Below are positions 1-10,599 of a DNA stretch of 64,000 bases, piece after piece. Under the pieces are notes generated by a model. That model had not been told where the DNA came from. It made no database searches and saw only the letters and a list, made by a program, of their open reading frames with translations. How positions within the stretch are numbered: the first letter of the stretch is position 1; each line of letters opens with the position of its first letter. The stretch lies in contig WUJK01000001.1 in assembly GCA_011317545.1 (NCBI GenBank), positions 1 to 64,000 of the forward strand. Direction: 5' to 3'. The DNA is from Coniella vitis. Taxonomy: Eukaryota; Ascomycota; Sordariomycetes; Diaporthales; Schizoparmaceae. The position numbers were made by a program, and so were the translations under genes.

Positions 1-105
1 TAGAATTCTAATTAAATATAATAGAATTCTAATTAAATATAATAGAATTCTAATTAAATATAATAGAATTCTAATTAAATATAGTAGAATTCTAATTAAA
101 TATAA
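1..105. repeat. Tandem repeat, five 21-bp units
   Basis: Five head-to-tail copies of a 21-bp unit beginning TAGAATTCTAATTAAATATA, starting at 1, 22, 43, 64 and 85. Each holds an EcoRI site. Copy 4 ends in G instead of A; otherwise they look identical. The array probably continues left of the window. Confidence 0.95.
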
Positions 106-308
106 AATAAACCTTTATAAAAATATATTAATAAAATATTCTTTAATAAATATTATATAATTAAAATAAATATAATAGAATTCTAATTAAATATAATAGA
201 ATTCTAATTAAATATAATAGAATTCTAATTAAATATAAAGTAAACCTTTATAAAAATATATTAATAAAATATTCTTTAATAAATATTATATAATTAAAAT
301 AAATATAA
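106..308. repeat. Second-order repeat: 70-bp spacer, three 21-bp units, 70-bp spacer
   Basis: A 70-bp AT-only spacer (106-175) recurs almost exactly at 239-308. Between the copies lie three more 21-bp units at 176, 197 and 218. This is a higher-order repeat in which blocks of 21-mers alternate with a fixed spacer. No coding potential is visible. Confidence 0.9.
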
Positions 309-404
309 TTTAAATATAATTTAAATATTAATAATTTAATATATTATAAATATTATAATATATTTATTTATTTTCTTTTTTTTAAAAAAAAGTCTTAGTA
401 CTTT

Positions 405-603
405 TAGTTACTAAAAGTACTAAAAATACTAACTAAACTAACTAAAGAAAAGTTTAGTACTAACTAACTAAGACTAAAGCCTATTAAAGTACTAACTAAA
501 ACTAACTAAAAGGAAATTTAGTACTAACTAACTAAGATTAAAGATAACTAAAGTACTAACTAACTAAGGTTTTTTTTTAGTTAGTTAGTTAGTAACTAAA
601 AAC
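405..603. repeat. Subterminal ACTAAC/GTTAGT repeats
   Basis: About a dozen ACTAACTAA-type motifs, plus a run of GTTAGTTAGTTAG near 579-592, form many short direct and inverted repeats next to the element end at 626. Clusters like this are often transposase-binding sites in hAT elements; that role is inferred. Confidence 0.6.
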
Positions 604-639
604 TAAGGATTAATTTTCCAACCCTGTCTATTTATTTAG

Positions 640-1310
640 AGAAGCTAGGCTCTCTACTAGTAAAAAGGGCGGTATATTTATTAGCTCTATTTCTAGAAAG
701 CCCTTAAAGGCTAGGAGGGATTATAGGTTTACCTATAGCTATATTAGCTATTTCTAGGGGAACGGAGGATTACTATTAATAGTTATAATAAGGGTTTTAT
801 AGTTAGAGCTAGTATATAGATTAGTAGTAACCTTTATAATTATATTTAGAATATTAAAGAAGATTAGGTTAAAACCCCCCCCCGGATATATATAAGGATA
901 CCCGGGGTATTTATAAAGAATATATCTCTAAATAATATTTAATCTTTAACCCGGTTATTACCCCTTTCGTTAAGCTTACCTAATTTATAAGGAGTATAAA
1001 CTATATTAAAATCGCCCTTAATTATCTATCTCCGTATAAGTAGATTATTTAGTATATAATCGAGTATTATATCCTCCCTAAGCGCTCGATAAATATTAAT
1101 TAAAAGGACCCTTAATACCTTTAGCTAAAGTCCGTCCCTTATAGCTAAGGGCTATTACTATTTTATATATAGCCTATAACCCCGTTATATATATATTAGA
1201 ACCCGGGGCTTATTACTAAGTAATTCCTATTACCTTTCCTCGTAATAAGCTATTAAATCCCCTCCCTAGTTATTTACCGGCGAGAAAAGCTTATAGGTAA
1301 GGTACCTTTA
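640..1310 (-). pseudogene. LINE ORF2 N-terminal AP endonuclease, RIP-broken
   Basis: Minus-strand translation shows the endonuclease order of Tad-like ORF2 proteins: a LLINIYRA segment (family form VNVYRxP), then GDFN at 1005-1016 followed by TPYKLGKLNERGN, an INTPGI segment, and near 779-817 an SNYKTL segment that corresponds to the SDHxxL catalytic motif with D, H and R changed by G-to-A or C-to-T. The last part is in a different frame, shifted near a run of nine C at 875-883. Several TAG/TAA stops interrupt it. It would nick target DNA to prime reverse transcription if intact. Confidence 0.7.
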
Positions 1311-1319
1311 AATTCTCGT

Positions 1320-2426
1320 ATTATATATCGTATATAGCTCCTAAACCTATATAATATTTACCCCCTATTTAGTATAAAGTATTAATAATATTATATAAGT
1401 AGATTATTTCTTCCCTATATTCGGTTAGGCGATTATAAAAAAAGCCCCCCGGCTATCGGAAGAGTATATCCTATTTATATATAGGGTAAGTAATAATATT
1501 TAAACCCCCTTAGGAGCTAAAGATTATAACTATATTATTATTATCCTTAACTATATCCGCTAGAGGTATAAGCTCTCTATCTATAATAGGGCTAGGACCC
1601 TCCGGAGGTAATATACTAGCCGGGTCGAATTATAAGCGCTATTATAAGCCGGTCGGCGGTATATAATCGCGGATATTATTATAAGGCTACTTCCGGGAGG
1701 GGCCTTTAGTAGATAGCTACTTTATAGGTTTAATAAAGGGTTAAGGCTCCCGCTAGCTATTAATAGTATTTATAATTATATTTATATTATTATAACGGGC
1801 CTTACCCGTATTCCTAATCCTCTTAAGCTTAGAGATAAATAGGTAATAAAGCTACCTATTAATTATTATAAGAGCTATAATATAGTTAGAGTAGCTAGAG
1901 CGGACCGGCTTATAATAATTAATATACTTAGGGGGAAGTATATAAACCTCCCTATCCTAAGTATATTAAGCGTTAGAGTAAATAGGATACCGCCTACTCC
2001 TTATATAGCGCTTAGTTAAGTAATAGCTAAGATAACCGTTTATATAGAAAGAGAGCCTCTCTATCTTCTATATTAGCCGAGTATAGGGTAGGTTAAAGAC
2101 CTAAAAGGGTTATACTTTATATAAAAAGGATATTAATTAGATAACTATACCTATAATAAGGTTATATCCGTTTATAGAAAGCTTATAGGAAATAGGCTTA
2201 ACTCCTATTTATATTATAGCCTTCTTCTAGATATACTCCTTAGGAGAAACCCTCTAATAAGTAAAGTAATTATAAAGCTCCCTTAGAACCCCGGTTATTA
2301 TATAAATAACCTAGGTTTATAATATAATCGCCGAGGATACCTATATTAGCTCTAATAGCTTATCCTTTAAAAGGTTAACGAAAAGCTTATCCTAAACCTC
2401 TTTACTAATAAGGTATAAAGCTTAGC
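1320..2426 (-). pseudogene. Probable LINE L1 ORF1 remnant
   Basis: This stretch lies upstream of the endonuclease on the coding strand and carries long frames interrupted only by TAA/TAG. ORF1 of Tad-like LINEs is a Gag-like RNA-binding protein, and that is what should be here. I could not identify a clean zinc knuckle, so the assignment is by position. The frame is cut at 2426 by element A and resumes at 10013. Confidence 0.35.
2422..2426. repeat. TSD of element A (TTAGC), left copy
   Basis: TTAGC at 2422-2426 is repeated at 10008-10012, directly outside the two LTRs. A perfect 5-bp duplication fixes the limits of element A and shows that it inserted as a complete element. Confidence 0.95.
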
Positions 2427-2886
2427 TATAATGATCCTTGCCTGAATCCCGGATTCTGGAAGTACCTATGAATTGTATATTAGCAGGGGGGGAAGTATTA
2501 CCTTTAAGTCTTCGTACGTTATCGAGTAATATCAAGTATTACAAGTGATCAAGAGGGTTTACCCTATTATATAAAATGATACTTAGATTCACAACTAAAG
2601 ACTATAAGGAAACTATCTAATGTTAAGCTGTGAACTCCTGTCCTTATATCCTTCTGTTATAGTATAAGTCGATCTAGTCGATAGGCGACTCTATCGACTC
2701 GTGGTATATAGGTCGACTAGGTCGATGAGCGACTCTGTCGACCATGCAACTATTAGGACCCTAACCCTGATTATATTATCCGTAGGTCCTTATATAAGAG
2801 ATCCTATCGGTCCGTTATAGTTCCGACTTCTAATGCCATATTGCGTTGGCCTATTCCTGTAACCTGCATAACCGTAGGTTATAATA
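2427..2886 (-). repeat. 3' LTR of element A
   Basis: 460 bp, matching 9548-10007. The differences I checked are all C/T or G/A transitions, as expected from RIP. Near 2665-2745 lies a GTCGAC-rich inverted-repeat segment specific to this copy. A CCCTAACCCT motif sits near 2760. Confidence 0.95.
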
Positions 2887-2969
2887 TTATCTCCCTTCTA
2901 TCGGTCTTTATCCCTAAAGACTGCAGTTGTTTCCGTAAGTAGTCCTACCTAATATTCTTACTTCGGATT

Positions 2970-3614
2970 ATGCTTTCCTAATTCGTTATATCGTCGTCTT
3001 CACGTATTACAAAGCCTCGTTCGACAAATCCAAGGTCTAATTCTGCCAAACAGAAATCATCCTTATATTCAATTATTCTTTCGAACGCTTTCGAGATACG
3101 GCCTTATTCCTATTACGATTCTAAAGGCAAAACTTCTTATCAAGTTTCCCCTGGCGATTCTTCCCGTTACGCTGAATATATACGTGATAAGCGCTCGCGA
3201 TACGACGTTCTAGAGACGACAAACTCTTTAGATCTCTTATTTATTTCATCGTAATATTAGAGATTAGAGGACGAAATGGAGGAGTTGGAGGAGGAGCGTC
3301 GTACTCTGGATACTAAAATTGATCGGATACGTCGTTAAAAGAAGATATAGCGGGAACGGATAGCGCGTGCTATTCGTCGCGGTTTATCGAATCTGGAGGA
3401 TCTGGATCGCATAGAGCGTAAGGAGGCGGAGAAGGAGCGCGCAGCTGCTAAGGCTAAGAGGCGTCCTACGGAATCGGCTATTCCCGAAGGCCTATTACCC
3501 GAAGGTTTTATAATTACCGCGTTAGAGGATTTTGATTAGTCTAGGGTTTCTCCGTTATCTCCGTCCGATTTTCTGATTAGGGATTTATAAGGCGCTAGGG
3601 CCTCTAGTTCGTGA
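2970..3614 (+). pseudogene. Antisense ORF of chromovirus A: 215-codon coiled-coil protein, RIP-broken
   Basis: This plus-strand frame opposes gag-pol and lies between the chromodomain end and the 3' LTR. It opens with ATG at 2970 and ends with TGA at 3612-3614. It is interrupted only by TAA/TAG in positions where CAA or CAG is plausible (about seven). The N-terminal third is rich in Ser, Arg and Tyr. From about residue 90 it is strongly charged (EDEMEELEEERRTL, later RAIRRGLSNLEDLDRIERKE), predicting a coiled coil, followed by an Ala/Lys/Arg tract and a Ser/Pro-rich acidic tail. It resembles from memory the many RRGLxSLDELD-type hypothetical proteins of Pezizomycotina genomes. No function is known to me. 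The opposite frame is also fairly open, but lacks comparable composition. Confidence 0.6.
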
Positions 3615-3819
3615 TTTTTAGTTAATAAGGGTTAATAGGGGTTCCTTTATTACCTATAGGAGATAGCGGATATCCGTGGTATAGCGGCTATACGCCTTGA
3701 CTTCTGTAGTTAAGGTTGTACGTTTAATTCCTGGATACCCGTTGGTCTTATATAGCGCTTTCGTTTCTATACGGATTATTACGTCTAGGTTCTTAAGTAT
3801 TTCCGCTGATTCTCGTATT

Positions 3820-6800
3820 CTTTAATCAGATCTCTATAGATGTTCTTTAGAGGTTCCTAAGTGTTTTCTAAGTTATCGTATCCTTTCTATTTAATAAAAT
3901 ATTGCTTTCTATGTCTACGTTTACGTAAATTAAGGATTTATTCAACTTCGTATTATACTTATTCTGGTTCGATAATATCCATATCGTATAAAAGTTCTGC
4001 GTTTGCTAGTGCTAGTTCTAGAAGTAAAATATAGAAGACTGGGTATAGACGTGTATATAGGATTTCGAGTTTATAGTTAACTGGGGAAATTTATCGTGCA
4101 ATTTTATAAGGTCTAAGTTTCTTATAGTCGAGTTTATCGCTGGGTCTAGTGGTTTTAATATTTTTGCGGTTAAGGTAGACTTTATCTCCCTTCTATAGGA
4201 TTAGTCCCTTAATCCTTTTCTAATTAGCGTATTTCGTTATTTATTCTTTAACGTCCTAAAGCATACGTCGAGCATCTTCGTATAATTGCTTAATTCTTCT
4301 AGCGTATTAGTCTGCCGTTTCTACGTTTCCACCTAGTAGTATTTCGTAGTATACCGTAGGGTTATGCCCATAGAGTAGGAAGAATAGTGATTTTCCTATA
4401 CTCGTTATATCTGCACTATTATAGGCGAATTATGCCGTAGGTAAGAGTTCAACCTAATTATCTTATTCGTAGTTAATATAGCATCGTAGATACTATTCTA
4501 CAATCTAGTTAATACGTTCTATTTATCCGTCTATCTAAGGATAAAATGCCGTAGATATACGTTATATCGTTCCGAGGTATTTAGTAAGTAAGATCCAGAA
4601 TTTTAATACAAATTTTCTATCTCTATCTAATATAATTTCCTAAGGTATTCCGTAGTTAGCGATAATAATGCGGAGGAATATATATACGAGTTCTTCTGCG
4701 GTACTACTTTCTTTATATAGTAGGAAGTATACGTACTTGCTTAGTCTACAAACCACTACTAAGATGCTATCGTACTGCACCTAAGTTAAGGGTTCTCGTA
4801 AAAGGGGTAGCTTAGTAATAAAGTCTAGACTAATAGAGGACCAGATAGTCGTAGGTACTAGTAGAGGTTATAATAGTCCGTAAGGTTTATATCGTTCTAT
4901 CTTATTCCGTTTGCATATATCGCAGTTATTAACGATATCCGTAACTCGTTTCTTAAGGTTTAGTAGGTTCCAATAGCGTTAGATCCTTTTATAGGTTGCT
5001 CTAATTCCTTAGTATCTATATACTAGTACGCTATAGATGCTTCTAATATAGTCGTTTTGTTTTAATATTATTATACTATCGAGGTTAGGTATTTCTCCTT
5101 CGATACGTAATATTGCGTTAAGTTCTTTAGTGATAGATAGCATAGTAAGGTTGCCTTCCGAATCTTCCCTAAAGATTGCTATAATATCTTGGTCTTTGCT
5201 AGTGCTATCCTTATAGTCTAACCGTCTGCTAAGAGCGTCTACTCGTTCGTTTTCTTTACCTTTACGGTAGATAATCTTAAAGTCGAATTCTGATAGAAAT
5301 TCGTACCATCTAACTTATCGTTTGTTAAGCTGCTTTATCGAGGTAAATGCCTAGAGATTCTTATGATCCGTATATATAAGAATTTGTTGTTTTGCGCCGA
5401 TAAGGTAATATCGCCATTCCCTAAAGGCTTCTACTATTGCTATAAGTTCTTAATCGGGCGTTCCGTAGTTAAGTTCTAGTCCGTTTAGCTTCTTGCTAAA
5501 GTTGCTAACTATCTGTAGTCGTCCTTTATTATCTCGTTATCCGAGTTATCCACCGAGTGCATAATCTAATACGTCTATCTCGATCTCGAAAACTTTATCT
5601 TAGTTAGCTTCGACTAGGATTAGTTCTGATATAACTACGTCCTTAATTATACTAAAGGCTTTCTATACCTATTCGTTCTAGTTAAAGGTAATATCCTTTT
5701 TTATAAGTTCCGTAAGTAGTGCTATAATGCTACTATAGTTCTTAATAAATTATCGGTAGAAGTTGGCGTAGCCTAAGAAGGCTCTAACGTCCTTAACGTT
5801 CTAAGGTATAGGCTAGTCCCTAACTGCCTATACTTTATCTTTCTGTATTCGTATATACCCTAGTATAATAGTATATCTAAGGTAGTTAACTTCTTAAGTA
5901 TTCTAGTTGTATTTAGTGGGTTTTACCAAAATCTTATTATCTTGGAGGATTTATAGGATTATTGTAACGTGCTTCCAGTATTCCTCGAATATCTTTAAGT
6001 AAATAAGGATATCGTCTAGGTAAGCGATTATAAAATAGTCGAGGTATTCGTGTAAGATAAAGTTCATTATTTCCTGGAATAATACAGGGGCGTTAGTAAG
6101 TCCGAATAGTATAATAAGATATTCGAAATATCCGTAGCGTATTCTAAACGCTGTTTTCCATTCTTCTCCGGGTTTAATGCGAATATACGCATATCCTTCT
6201 TTAAGGTTAAGGGCCGTAAACCATTGGGCTCCTCTGAGTCTATCTCTAAGTTCTTTAAAGAGAGGTAAGGGGTACCGATTCTTGATTATAATATCGTTAA
6301 GTTGCCGATAGTCAACGTATAGTCGTAGTTTGCCGGTTTTCTTTAGTATAAATAGGATTAGGTATCCTACTAGTGAATAGGAGGGTCTAATATAGCCTTT
6401 CTTAAGATTTTCGTTGATATATTCTCTAAGTACTTTGAGTTTATCCTTATCTAATCCGTAGATAGGAAAGAACTTTAGTTATTCTCCTTCCTTAAGTGGG
6501 ATTTTGTAGTCGTATAGGCTGTGCTCTGGTAGGCCGTTATCGAATTTTCCTTGAAATAGTTTTATAAACTTCCGATACTCTTCTGGTATACCGGAGAGGT
6601 CTCTAAACGTATCTTCGTCTTATATAGTTGCTATTATAAGGAGATATCGTTATACGTGCTTGGTTCCTTCTTAAACTTATCGCGATAATATATCCTGCTA
6701 TCTATAGAATCCTATTATATCGTATCCTAATCTGCTATATCCCTTATTCTGTTAGGTACTAACTATCGCTAGATCCTTCTCTATAAGCTATCGAGGTTTA

Positions 6801-8060
6801 TTGTATCCTGGGGTAGCTATCGTCTTAGCTCTTCTCGATTTAGAGGTATATATAAATTCGTTTAAGCCCCTATTATCTAGGTATCGCTTAGTAACTAAAT
6901 CCGATCCTACGCCTTTAATTATAACCGCTTCTTAGGTAACCGCTTTATCCTATAAAACATAGCTATTAGTCCAATCGATTTAAGGATTTTCCTTTCTTAA
7001 CTATAGTATACCTAAAATCAGCTCGTATTATGCGGTATCCGTAATATCGAAGTTCATTAGTATCGTATGTCCGCGGATCGTAACTGGTAATTAATCAGAT
7101 TCTATATCGATAATACCTTAGCCGTAAGCGACTTCTATACCTTCTACGGTGCTAAGTTTATAGGGTTCCATCTTCTTCTTCCAAGGTATCTGTTCTCTAT
7201 TAATAACGCTTAGGGATATAAAGTTTCCTTACGCTCCGCTGTCCAGGAGTGCTATATAGTATTTATCGTTAATTCGTACTGCGATTTTCAAATATTCGTA
7301 CGTCGAGCTATCTATCGCGCAGAGGGACTTTATCGTAAGTCCTAATCGCTTATTATCCCTTATAGGCGATCCTTGCCTTTTAGGTTCTGCTATTCTTACT
7401 ATACTCTAAGGGCTGCTATCTATACTAGGTTCTTAGCTTATTATATTCCGTATCGTATACGTACTGCGGCCTATCGCTATAAGCGCGCTTAATTTTCTTC
7501 TTCGGTATACGGAATCTATACTCCGGGCTAACTATCCTTAAGGTCGTGGTAGGTACGCGCTTTATCCGCTAGGTGTTCTGCGCAGTCGGCGCGCTTATAG
7601 AAGCTATAGTACGTAGGTTCTACGTACGTAGGCTTTGCGAGCTTTTCCCTTTATTTCTATTCGCGCATTCTATGCTAGTCGAGCGCTTTTTCTTACGCGT
7701 AAGGTACGCACTAGGGTATCGAGCATTGGTACCATTTTACTTATCGCATAGTACATTCGTAGGGGGTATTATATATAAGGCCAATATTAGCGTAGTTTCC
7801 CCTTATTCTAAGTACTTTATAATAGTCGCTATTATCGTTATCGTGGGCGATAATGCTATGCCCTATCTCGCGCGTAGGGAACCATTCGTTAGTTACCTTG
7901 TGTTTAAAGTATTGTCTGCAATTATGTATAATGCAGGCAAACCATACGATCTAGTAGTATTTTTCGTAGAGGTGATTAATTCGCGCGTCTTCCTATATAA
8001 GGGGGGTTTCGTCTTAATAGGTTATTATCCTAAATAATTCTCTAAGTATAATACCGTAGA
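3820..8060 (-). pseudogene. Pol of chromovirus A: protease, RT, RNase H, integrase, chromodomain
   Basis: Reading the minus strand from right to left: aspartic protease with LLDSGAQGNF (DSGA at 7232-7243); reverse transcriptase with LRLYVDYRQLN, TALNLKEGYA and catalytic YLDD at 6011-6022; RNase H with IYTDHKNL and RVDALSRR; integrase with a zinc-finger CDIC half-site, then SLDFITKLP, ILDRDRKF and IERI as the D, D, E motifs; and at about 3960-3830 a chromodomain (YEVEQIL-type start, QYFIKxKGYDNLENTxEPLKN). Stops are TAA/TAG where Gln or Trp is expected. The chromodomain places it with the chromoviruses. Intact copies would make DNA from RNA and direct integration to heterochromatin. Confidence 0.9.
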
Positions 8061-8389
8061 TAAGGTAGTATACATCTCCTTTATCGGTATCCTCGTCTAT
8101 AGAGCTTTCTGGTTCTAAGCTCGTTTCTTCGTTAATAGTTTAGGTGCTAGCACTCTAACCGATACTAAGCGTTTCCCATTATTCCGTAATTTCCGTAATA
8201 TTACTTTATAAAGTATCCGTTAGGAGAGATATCCTCTAGGTGGCTGCAATTTATCGTTCCCTACGAGGTTTCTAAGGGAACCATCCTAAGCCTTACTTTG
8301 CCGAGAGGTGCGTTATATAATTATCCTTATAATAGAAGGTCTAGTTAAGGAGTCTATAATCGGAGTCGTCCGACGCTTGCTCTGGAAGC

Positions 8390-9460
8390 TAGTTTTGGCT
8401 AGGAGTAGAGTCCGTAATCTCGCGTATTATAATGTTGGCTTATCGTCCTTCGGGGACTTTCTTAAATTCCTTAGGTTTCCTGGGTTATCGGCATTCTCGT
8501 ACGAAGTAGCCTATCTTGCCATAGTTAAAGCATTCCTTGCTTATAGGTTTGCGTTAAGCTACGTCGAGCTCTATAGGGCCTAAGTATATAGTGCCGCTGA
8601 CTGCCGTGCCTTATTGCTGGAAGCTACGGTTAGTTATTTATTGAATCCGCCGTCCTATATTAGCGTGATTTCTCTATATAGTATAGCTTCCTCCTTTCTT
8701 GCTTTTCTCTATACGTCTTTTGTAGAGACGGTTATCGATACGGATAGCGTTATTGCTAAATATCGTAAAGTCTTCGGGCTAATCCTGCTTAGAGATTTCG
8801 TCCTTAACCTTATCCTTAAGTCCTCTATAGTAGTATTCTATAAGGTTCTTATCTTCCCAAGGGAGGCGTGCTAAGAGTTGCTTAAAGCGGACCGTATATA
8901 CTAAAGCAGACTTATTCTGCTTAAGTTCTATAAGTTATTATACTATAGTCCGTTCTTTGTTAGGATCGCCAAATATTTCCTTAAGGATACGTTCGAATCC
9001 TGCGAATAAATCGAATATATTCTTAGTAGTCGTCTTGCGTTAATCGAGGTTGCCTAGGTATTTAATATAGTCACGAAGTAAGGGTTCGTACCAGATAAGC
9101 GCGTCCTTCTCGAGTCGTATACCGGCTAGGATAACTTTATCGGGTTCGGTAGTAAATTATGCTGCGTTATATAGGAAGTACGCCTTATAATAGGTAAGAA
9201 ACCCTTAAAGCGTCTTCTAGTTGCCGTCGTATATAGCAGGTTTATCCATCTTATAGCCGTTACCGGTGTTCTAAATAATAGGCGCTGGGGTTATAGTAGC
9301 CGTAGCTTGGTATTATTCGAGCTATTAGGCCTGCCTATAGATAGTACGATTCTGCTATTCCTGGTTCTGCCGGAGTACAGCGAGTTATTAGGTGAGTTCG
9401 ATTAATTAGCGTATTATATCTTCCTAAGTTACGACCTAGCGACGTCCTTCTCCTAAGGTA
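8390..9460 (-). pseudogene. Gag of chromovirus A with one CCHC knuckle, RIP-broken
   Basis: The minus-strand frame holds the retrotransposon Gag capsid pattern: KDALIWYEPLLRDYI, then FERILKEIFGDPNKE, VRFKQLLARLPW and YYRGLKDKVKDEI, followed by a zinc knuckle at 8494-8535. The knuckle reads CFNYGKIGYFVREC, so the second Cys and the His are both Tyr; each is one G-to-A or C-to-T step from the consensus, a clear RIP signature. Gag would package the element RNA in cytoplasmic particles. The start codon could not be fixed. Plus-strand frames at 8308-8583 and 8614-8874 are shadows of this gene. Confidence 0.85.
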
Positions 9461-9547
9461 GACGGGGTAGGAGTTTAAGGAGCTATTACTATACTTAATA
9501 TTGCCCAAGAGCTATATATAGACCGTCCTAAATAAGAGTTGTGAAAA

Positions 9548-10007
9548 TATAATAATCCTTGCCTAAATCCCGGATTCTGGAAGTACCTATGAATTGTATA
9601 TTAGCAGGGGGGGAAGTATTACCTTTAAGTCTTCGTACGTTATCGAGCAATATCAAGTATCACAAGTAATCAAGAGGGTTTACCCTATTATATAAAATAA
9701 TACTTAGATTCACAACTAAAGACTATAAGGAAACTATCTAATGTTAAGCCGTGAACTCCTGTCCTTATATCCTTCTGTTGTAGTATAAGTCGATCCAGTC
9801 GATGGGCGACTCTATCGACTCGTGGTGTATAGGTCGACTAGGTCGATGAGCGACTCTATCGACCATGCAACCATTAGGACCCTAACCCTGATTATATTAT
9901 CCGTAGGTCCTTATATAAGAGATCCTGTCGGTCCGTTGTAGTTCCGACTTCTGATGCCATATTGCGTTGGCCTATTCCTGTAACCTACATGACCGTGGGT
10001 TATAACA
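9548..10007 (-). promoter_or_regulatory. 5' LTR of element A, with TATA box and leader hairpins
   Basis: 460 bp; transcription would run leftward. A palindromic TATA element (CTTATATAAG) lies at about 9910-9919. About 45 bases downstream of it, at 9786-9865, GTCGA-type inverted repeats form possible hairpins that would fall in the RNA leader. The LTR borders the TSD copy TTAGC at 10008-10012. Confidence 0.85.
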
Positions 10008-10012
10008 TTAGC

Positions 10013-10246
10013 TAATAAGGGTTTTAATAATTACTATTATATTAATTATAAGGATCTAAAGCTAGGTATAAATATTTAGCTTAAATCCCTAAAAGGGCGA
10101 GCTTATAAGCGTATTATACGGGGTAGCCCTAAAAAGGATCTTTATATCCTATCCCTACTACCGGCTATATTAGGGGCTGGCTTTTCGAATATAGTAAGCC
10201 GGCTCCGCTAGGAGCCCGGCGGCTATATTTATTATAATAGCCTAGC
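10013..10246 (-). pseudogene. LINE L1 middle fragment between elements A and F
   Basis: This 234-bp piece continues the L1 sequence interrupted at 2426 and is cut at 10246 by element F. It is RIP-degraded and shows no motif I recognise. Its identity comes from the two TSDs that bracket the flanking insertions. It is by position part of ORF1. Confidence 0.45.
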
Positions 10247-10485
10247 TATTAGAGTCTGAACTAGAAACCTGCTTATATATTACTTAAAAGCAATAGGAAC
10301 CCTACGAAGTTTATTATATTTATAGTTAAGGATGGAAATTAGGATATAGAAAAAGAAAGAAAGGAACTAAGTTTAGTTTAATTTCTAAATATAATCTTAT
10401 TAGAAATATATCTTAAATACTATTAAGATCCTACTTATTAGATACTTTCTTATATCCTATTACTTTACCTATTAAAACCCTAATA
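10247..10485 (+). repeat. 5' LTR of element F
   Basis: 239 bp, starting TATTAGAGTC and ending CCCTAATA (originally TG...CA). It matches 17498-17736. Differences are mostly transitions, with the 5' copy carrying more T and A. Confidence 0.95.
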
Positions 10486-10599
10486 TTCTAAACTTCTTTT
10501 CTAAGGGTATAAACCGGTAAGAATAAGAATACTATCTATATAACGCTCTTCTCGTATTAATCGCGCTAATACTACGCTAATATAGCGAATTTCCTTAGA

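Larger units (their letters stand above)
1..626. mobile_element. Terminal region of a hAT-like DNA transposon (rest lies left of the window)
   Basis: The right edge at 617-626 reads CCAACCCTG inward, the reverse complement of CAGGGTTGG, a hAT-type terminus similar to the CAGGGTTTG start of the hAT at 60536. Inside it are many ACTAAC/GTTAGT motifs (about 405-600), like the TTAACTAA-rich subterminal zone of the right-hand hAT, then AT-rich tandem repeats. No transposase frame is visible. The sequence right of 626 is a LINE endonuclease frame cut off abruptly, so the hAT probably inserted into that LINE; the 8-bp TSD would be 627-634 (tctattta), but the partner copy is outside the window. Superfamily assignment is inferred from terminus and subterminal repeats only. 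Confidence 0.5.
2427..10007 (-). mobile_element. Complete Ty3/Gypsy chromovirus A (7,581 bp)
   Basis: Two 460-bp LTRs (2427-2886 and 9548-10007) flanked by TTAGC enclose gag, protease, reverse transcriptase, RNase H, integrase and chromodomain on the minus strand. On that strand the LTR begins TGTTATAACC and ends ATCATTACA, with RIP changing terminal G or C in some copies. The polypurine tract AAGGGAGATAA lies just inside the 3' LTR (complement of 2887-2898). I see no clear tRNA-complementary primer site after the 5' LTR. All genes are broken by Q-type stops. Compared with its surroundings it keeps more CA and TG, so it is among the younger or less mutated insertions. Confidence 0.95.

Noticed and set aside
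8308..8874. Plus-strand frames of 91 and 86 codons
   Set aside because: They lie opposite the gag of element A, whose minus-strand frame carries recognisable capsid and zinc-knuckle motifs. They are shadows.
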